From Desulfuromonadales bacterium (lineage in GTDB: Bacteria > Desulfobacterota > Desulfuromonadia > Geobacterales > Pseudopelobacteraceae), in the NCBI GenBank assembly GCA_013377095.1, contig JACAAY010000049.1, forward strand, positions 1 to 36,455: a stretch of 36,455 nucleotides of DNA. The letters run 5' to 3'. Made by a program: the position numbers and the translations under genes. Positions 31,647-36,455 of this stretch are shown piece by piece (position 1 is the first letter of the stretch; the number at the start of each line of letters is the position of its first letter). Below the pieces are notes generated by a model. It saw nothing but the letters and a program-made list of their open reading frames with translations, made no database searches and was not told where the DNA came from.

Positions 31647-31724
31647 CTTAGCGATGTGATCCACAGCTCTAAACCGTCGCATGTGTGCGATTTCCATCCG
31701 AACAGAAAACAATGGGAACATACC

Positions 31725-32129
31725 ATGACATATACCGAATTTGCGTTGATCATCATGGCCGTTACAATCTGTGCCCTTGTGCTGACGCTGATACCGATAA
31801 TTATTGCCGTTAAACGAACCGCGGATTCAGTCAGTTTGCTACACAGGGTGATTAATCAGGAGTTGAAACCGACTCTGCGGGAGTTGACCGTGACCCTGAC
31901 TGAGATAAAGGCCATCTCCAGGGATGTAGCCGAACATAGTACAGTTATTAAGGACTTCATGACCGTTCTGAGCATATCTGGAGCCATTTTACATACTATT
32001 AACCGCACGGTCGGCATGGCCGCCGGGTTGTCACACACCGTTACTGCCTGGACAACCGGGATCAGGGTAACGGGACACTACATTGGTACACGATTTTTTA
32101 CAAAAAAAGGAGGACATGACCATGTCTGA
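31725..32129 (+). CDS. DUF948 family membrane protein
   Basis: The 134-aa protein has one N-terminal transmembrane helix (about residues 5-29, ending IIIAVKRTADSV) and a cytoplasmic or peripheral helical part (LHRVINQELKPTLRELTVTLTEIKAISRDV), the standard layout of DUF948 proteins. These often pair with YtxH-type proteins and are linked to envelope stress in other bacteria; the molecular role is unknown. Its end overlaps the start of the YtxH gene. The start at 31725 follows family layout; the ribosome binding site is weak. Confidence 0.75.
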   Translation: MTYTEFALIIMAVTICALVLTLIPIIIAVKRTADSVSLLHRVINQELKPTLRELTVTLTEIKAISRDVAEHSTVIKDFMTVLSISGAILHTINRTVGMAAGLSHTVTAWTTGIRVTGHYIGTRFFTKKGGHDHV

Positions 32130-32433
32130 AGAACAGGGAATACCGGTAGGAACCGTAGTGGTGTCGTTTATGGCTGGCGCTGCAATCGGCACAGGTCTGG
32201 CGTTGTTGTTTGCCCCGAAGAGAGGGTGTGAAGTGCGAGAATCCATTGCCGAATACACCGAAAACACCATCGACAAGATCAAAGAGTACACCAGAGAGGC
32301 CCAGGAAAAAATCAAAACCACCATCAATGACGGAAAGGAAATAATTTCCGAGAAAAAAGCCATTCTGACGTCAGCCATTGAGGCTGGTCGCGAGGCGATA
32401 CAAAAAGAAAAAGAGTTGTTAACAAAATTGTAA
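32122..32433 (+). CDS. YtxH-domain protein
   Basis: The 103-aa protein has the YtxH pattern: a Gly/Ala-rich membrane-associated segment (FMAGAAIGTGLALLFAPKRG, about residues 14-33) and an amphipathic Lys/Glu-rich helix. Of two close ATG codons, 32122 is chosen because AAGGAGG (32107-32113) is eight bases away, while 32116 is too near. It overlaps the DUF948 gene by eight bases, so the two form an operon ending at the terminator at 32455. Confidence 0.8.
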   Translation: MSEEQGIPVGTVVVSFMAGAAIGTGLALLFAPKRGCEVRESIAEYTENTIDKIKEYTREAQEKIKTTINDGKEIISEKKAILTSAIEAGREAIQKEKELLTKL

Positions 32434-32454
32434 CCGCAACTCTTTGCTGAGGAG

Positions 32455-32480
32455 AAAAGCCCACCGTAGTGGGCTTTTTT
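32455..32480 (+). terminator. Intrinsic terminator of the DUF948-YtxH operon
   Basis: AAAAGCCCAC and GTGGGCTTTT pair as a ten-base stem with the loop CGTA, and the second arm runs into six T. It starts 21 bp after the YtxH stop. This is the clearest intrinsic terminator in the window. Confidence 0.9.
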
Positions 32481-32591
32481 GTACGAAATGATGCTGGAAG
32501 TGATACAAGAGATGGTAGTGTTGTTCAGAATCGACAACAACCAGATCGGAACGTAAACCAACTGCCCAGTGATGGTGGGCTCTAGCCATAC

Positions 32592-34394
32592 ATGTCCTAT
32601 TCCGGATCACGATACATGCCTGCCCGCCCCGAACCTCTCCACGGACCACTGTATGCGTTCCTTGCATTCCTGGTGCTCTGGCTTTCCCTCGCTCTGCCTC
32701 TGCTCGCCGCTGAACCGGTCGAAATCGTCGTGAGCGGCATTGAGGGTGATGCGCTGAAAAATGTGCAGGAGTCGCTGGCTCTTCCCGGCGGATTGGTGCG
32801 GGAAGGATCGGTGGACAAACTCTGGCTCGACCGGTTCGCGCAGCAGGCAGAGGATAAGGTCAGGAGTGCGCTGGAGCCATTCGGCTATTACAAGGCAGTG
32901 GTCACGGTTCGTGTCGAAGCGACGGGAGAACAGTATCGCCTGCTGGTCAGGGTGGCAGCGGGAGAGCCGGTACGCCTGAGCGACGTAAAGATTACGGTGG
33001 TCGGCCCTGGCAGCGAGGAAAAGCGTCTGCGACGGCTGGTTACACGCTTTCCCCTGAACAAAGGGGATGTGCTGCTGCACCAGAAGTACGAAGAGGCCAA
33101 GTCTGAGCTCACAACACGTGCCCACGATCTCGGCTACCTGGATGCGGACTTTTCACGGCACGAAATCCGCGTTGAAAAATCCGCCACACACGCCACCGTC
33201 GAACTGGTCCTGGATACGGGTGCGAAGTATTATTTCGGAGAGACCATCATCAAAGGCGCGCCCGACTATCCGGACAGTTTCCTGCGTCGTCATCTGACCT
33301 ACACACCCGGTGAAGTCTTCTCCTATCCCCTGCTCGGCGAGACGCAGCGCAACTTCGCCAACTCCGAACGTTTCAAAGAAGTAATTGTCACACCGGAGAA
33401 ACAGGACGCCAAGGCACTCAGGGTACCGATCGCCGTACAACTGGACGAAGGCCCTCGCATCAGCCTGCGTCCGGGCATAGGCTACGGCACTGATACGGGT
33501 GCGCGCCTCACCCTCCGCTATCGTGATCTGAACATGTTTCACCTGGGGCACGAAGTCTACTCACAACTGTATCTAGCCGAGCGACTCCAGGGCCTGGTGA
33601 TCGGCTATGTCCTGCCCAGCCCGCGGGATGTCAGAACGTCCACGACCCTGCAACTGAACCTGCAGCAGGATAAAACAAAAAGCTATTCCAGCAAGATACT
33701 GGCCCTGGAGCTGGATCGCAACCTGAGTTTCGGCAAGGGCAAGCTGGGCACGGCCTATGTAAAGGCCCAGTATGAGGACTATGCCGTGGGGGAGCAGAAA
33801 TCCAGTTCACGGCTCCTGCTGCCGGGGCTGCGATTTTCCGATGATCGCTACGACGATCCCATACGTCCCCGGCGGGGTTTCCGCTACGCCCTTGAACTGC
33901 GCGGCACCCACCAGGTGCTGGGCTCGGATACGGCACTGGTCCAGATCCTGGCCGAGGGGAGCCACCTCCAGAGGCTCCCCTGGCGTCTTTCCCTGCATAC
34001 GCGCGCAAAGGCAGGTGCAACCCTGCTGAGCGACCCCCTGCGCGACATCCCCCCTTCGTTGCGATTCTTTACCGGCGGTGATCAGAGTGTGCGCGGATAT
34101 TCCTACAAATCCCTCGGTCCCCGCGATGCGACGGGTCAAGTTGTGGGAGGCAAACAGCTCCTGACCGGCAGTATTGAGCTGGAGCGGGCGCTCTTCAAAA
34201 ACTGGGGCGTTTCAGTCTTCTACGACATCGGCAACGCGTTTAATTCATTCTCGGACATCAAACTGTTCCAGGGAGCGGGCGTCGGCCTGCACTACTATAC
34301 TGGGGTGGGAGCCCTGAATCTATCCGTGGCACGCCCGATCGGGGTGAGCAACCCGTCGTTCCATTTCCACTTCACCGTGGGGTTCGAGTTATGA
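32592..34394 (+). CDS. tamA: TamA, Omp85-family outer-membrane protein
   Basis: The 600-aa protein has an N-terminal export signal (hydrophobic about residues 21-39, ending LLAAE), three POTRA-like domains (about 42-290) and a C-terminal Omp85 barrel with the VRGYSYKSLGP motif (about 497-507) and a final Phe-containing strand (FHFTVGFEL). Size, POTRA count and the tamB gene directly after it identify TamA over BamA. It works with TamB in transport or assembly of outer-membrane components, probably including phospholipid movement. The start could also be ATG 32616. The last four bases overlap tamB (ATGA). Confidence 0.9.
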   Translation: MSYSGSRYMPARPEPLHGPLYAFLAFLVLWLSLALPLLAAEPVEIVVSGIEGDALKNVQESLALPGGLVREGSVDKLWLDRFAQQAEDKVRSALEPFGYYKAVVTVRVEATGEQYRLLVRVAAGEPVRLSDVKITVVGPGSEEKRLRRLVTRFPLNKGDVLLHQKYEEAKSELTTRAHDLGYLDADFSRHEIRVEKSATHATVELVLDTGAKYYFGETIIKGAPDYPDSFLRRHLTYTPGEVFSYPLLGETQRNFANSERFKEVIVTPEKQDAKALRVPIAVQLDEGPRISLRPGIGYGTDTGARLTLRYRDLNMFHLGHEVYSQLYLAERLQGLVIGYVLPSPRDVRTSTTLQLNLQQDKTKSYSSKILALELDRNLSFGKGKLGTAYVKAQYEDYAVGEQKSSSRLLLPGLRFSDDRYDDPIRPRRGFRYALELRGTHQVLGSDTALVQILAEGSHLQRLPWRLSLHTRAKAGATLLSDPLRDIPPSLRFFTGGDQSVRGYSYKSLGPRDATGQVVGGKQLLTGSIELERALFKNWGVSVFYDIGNAFNSFSDIKLFQGAGVGLHYYTGVGALNLSVARPIGVSNPSFHFHFTVGFEL

Positions 34395-36455
34395 AACACC
34401 TGACCAGGCAGCGAATCGGCGTGGCGCTGGCACTTGCCCTGACAGGAGTGACACTTGCGCTCTTTGTCTGGGTAGTTTCCACGCCCCAGGGCGCACGCTG
34501 GCTGCTGGCGTCGGTTGCCACACTCAGTGGAGGCAGGTTCTCCGCCCTGAAGGTACAGGGGAAAATGAGAGAGCATCTGTTGCTCAGTGGGGTGCGGGTG
34601 GATCTGGGACAGCAAAAACTTGAGCTTGACAGCCTTGAGCTGCGCTGGAAACCGCTGCTGCTGCTGACCGGAACCATTGCCGTCCAGGACCTGCTCATCA
34701 CCGGGGCGCGAATTCAGGATGACGCCCCCCTTGACACCAAGCCGCCGGACCTGAACTGGCCCCGGGCATCCCAGCCTGTGCGACTGCTGGACGGAAGGAT
34801 CCTGCGCCTGCGGGTAACGAATCTCAGCTATCGCCACCTGCGGGAGCAACCGCTGCTGCTGACATCACTGGCCGGCTCCGTCACCTGGCAGAACGGTATG
34901 CTTTCCATTGCCGATCTCTCGGCAGACTCACCATCAGGGCGGATTCACGGCATGGTCGCGGCCGGTTTCACCCACCCGACCCTGACAACGGATCTGGCCC
35001 TTTCCCTGGCGCAGCCCCTGGCGGAGATGGATCGATTTACCGTGCTGGCGCGTAAAAGCCGGAACTCGGGCACGGAACAGTTCGCCGGAATGATCACGGT
35101 TGCCGGCAGCGCAGGCACACGCAAGCTGCTGGAGTTGAGCGGCGAGGTGGGATTGACGCGCAACTCCTTCAACCTGCGCCGGCTGCGTCTGACCAGACCG
35201 GGGCAAAAGGGCCTGATAACGGCCGATGGATCGCTGGCGTTTCCAACCCGTGAAGCAATTCTTTCGTTGCAGCTCACTACGGAAGACCTGGATCTGGCTC
35301 CCGAGCTGCACGTGCCGACCAGCCTCTCCGGCGCCCTCAGGTTTGCGGGAACCATGGAGAGCTACCGGGGTGATGTCACCCTTGCCAACCGGGCGCGGGG
35401 ATGGCAGGCGACCGCGGTCTCCGCCACCTACCAGGGTACACGCAGCGGCATGAAACTGGTCCCGACCGCCAAACTCCTCGATGGATCCGTGGCGGGTGCT
35501 CTGGATCTGAACTGGAGCAACGGCTTTGCACTACGGGGCAAGCTCAGCGGCACGAATCTCAATCCCGCCAGGATTGACCCGGGCTGGAAAGGCGTGGCGA
35601 ATTTCAACGCACAAGGCGCCCTGGCCTGGTCCGGAAAGACACCCCTCACCGGTAGCGTCAGCGCAACCCTCCTGGAAAGCAGCCTGCACGGGCAGACCCT
35701 GACCGGTAACCTACAGGCTGATTTCAGCGACAACACGCTCTCCCTTGCCCGGCTGGCATTACAGGGAAAGGGCTTTGACCTGCATGCCTCGGGAATCCTG
35801 AATCAGCGGCTTACGCTTGCCGCACGGATCAGTGACTTTTCCCGTCTGGTTCCGGGATCGGCCGGGACACTCCAGGCCGATGGCTGGCTGCGCTGGCGTG
35901 ACCGGCAGCTCAGCGGCGCCGTCTCCGGAACGGCCAGCAAACTGGCCTACGCCGGAACGCGGATAGCGGCCGCCACTCTGAATGCCCGGCTTGACCAGGG
36001 CACGGACTACCCCCTGCATGTCGCCGCATCACTGCGGGACCTGGCCCATGGCGGTTACAGAGTGAATACCGTGACCCTTTCCGCAGACGGCACGTTGCCG
36101 CATCACACCCTCAACGCAACCCTGCGTTCAACCGGCAGCGAGGCACAGCTGACCCTGGCTGCCGGATACGCCGCCGGTACCTGGAAGGGAGCGATCAGTC
36201 GTCTCGCCGGCAGGGACAGCTCCGGCCCCTGGAACATGACAACTCCGGCAACGTTTTCCGTCAGCGCCGGAAATGTGCACCTCTCACCCCTGTCCCTCAG
36301 TGCTGGCGCTGCGGAGCGTCTCAACCTGGCTGTTGATCTGGCCCTGAATCCATTGAGCGGCCAGATCCGGGCCCAGTGGGCCTGCCTGAACCTGGGCAGA
36401 GCCAACCCCTTTCTGAAGGAGATGCGGATCACCGGAAGCAGCGACGGTACGCTAC
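34391..36455 (+). CDS. tamB: TamB, AsmA-like envelope protein (5' part)
   Basis: An open frame starts at ATG 34391, overlapping the tamA stop, and runs 688 codons to the right edge without a stop. It opens with one signal anchor (about residues 9-30, LALALTGVTLALFVWVV) and continues as the repetitive beta-rich fold of TamB/AsmA-like proteins, with recurring short strands such as LDLNWSNGFALRGKLSGTNL. TamB spans the periplasm and pairs with TamA; related proteins form lipid-conducting grooves. The conserved C-terminal DUF490 domain lies beyond the window. The call rests on the anchor, repeat style and coupling to tamA. Confidence 0.88.
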   Translation, partial: MKHLTRQRIGVALALALTGVTLALFVWVVSTPQGARWLLASVATLSGGRFSALKVQGKMREHLLLSGVRVDLGQQKLELDSLELRWKPLLLLTGTIAVQDLLITGARIQDDAPLDTKPPDLNWPRASQPVRLLDGRILRLRVTNLSYRHLREQPLLLTSLAGSVTWQNGMLSIADLSADSPSGRIHGMVAAGFTHPTLTTDLALSLAQPLAEMDRFTVLARKSRNSGTEQFAGMITVAGSAGTRKLLELSGEVGLTRNSFNLRRLRLTRPGQKGLITADGSLAFPTREAILSLQLTTEDLDLAPELHVPTSLSGALRFAGTMESYRGDVTLANRARGWQATAVSATYQGTRSGMKLVPTAKLLDGSVAGALDLNWSNGFALRGKLSGTNLNPARIDPGWKGVANFNAQGALAWSGKTPLTGSVSATLLESSLHGQTLTGNLQADFSDNTLSLARLALQGKGFDLHASGILNQRLTLAARISDFSRLVPGSAGTLQADGWLRWRDRQLSGAVSGTASKLAYAGTRIAAATLNARLDQGTDYPLHVAASLRDLAHGGYRVNTVTLSADGTLPHHTLNATLRSTGSEAQLTLAAGYAAGTWKGAISRLAGRDSSGPWNMTTPATFSVSAGNVHLSPLSLSAGAAERLNLAVDLALNPLSGQIRAQWACLNLGRANPFLKEMRITGSSDGTL

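Noticed and set aside
32564..32580. Hairpin GCCCA...TGGGC before tamA, considered as a second terminator
   Set aside because: Only five pairs and no T-run; the strong terminator at 32455-32480 already ends the upstream operon.

Overview
The window looks like chromosomal DNA from a Gram-negative anaerobe, most likely a deltaproteobacterium of the Geobacter/Desulfuromonadales kind. That is an inference from gene content and style (PAS-linked sigma-54 activator, crotonase, TamA/TamB, moderate-to-high GC); no rRNA or other marker gene is present. The centre of the window is a type VI secretion system (T6SS) locus of about 23 kb, bounded on both sides by unrelated housekeeping and regulatory genes.

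Left flank (1-2090): the 5' end of an unidentified minus-strand gene, a glutamine amidotransferase preceded by a tightly coupled 27-codon ORF, and a divergent enoyl-CoA hydratase. A 14-bp palindrome with the same sequence occurs on both sides of the amidotransferase. The crotonase is followed by an excellent Shine-Dalgarno sequence with no credible gene behind it, which may mark the point where the T6SS island joined.

Regulatory head (2100-3280): a phage-type S24 repressor whose catalytic Ser and Lys appear to be replaced by Asn and Arg, divergent from a 69-aa Ner/Cro-like HTH protein. Their starts are 20 bp apart, and a perfect 14-bp palindrome covers the start codon of the small gene. An inverted repeat lies between this pair and tssJ.

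T6SS (3285-26004): tssJ, tssK, tssL, tssM, a tagF-tssA fusion, tssB, tssC, a degenerate PilZ protein, a periplasmic M48 metalloprotease, hcp, tssE, tssF and then a tssG-tssF fusion, all on the plus strand and often overlapping. The locus therefore carries two TssF modules per TssG, matching the 2:1 TssF:TssG ratio of the known baseplate wedge. After these comes an AT-richer cargo part: a glucosaminidase-like candidate effector with a secreted candidate immunity protein; an in-frame chimera of a VgrG N-terminus and the C-terminal half of an amidohydrolase, coupled by ATGA to a secreted propeller-like protein; and a DUF2169 adaptor-like protein. ClpV (TssH), full-length VgrG and PAAR are absent and must be encoded elsewhere if the system works.

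Right flank (26005-36455): a minus-strand operon of a PAS protein, a coiled-coil protein and a 52-aa protein too short for ordinary gene calls; an MFS exporter; a degraded copy of the C-terminus of a sigma-54 activator beside the intact activator; a small unknown gene; a DUF948/YtxH pair ending in a clear terminator; and tamA-tamB, with tamB running off the right edge.
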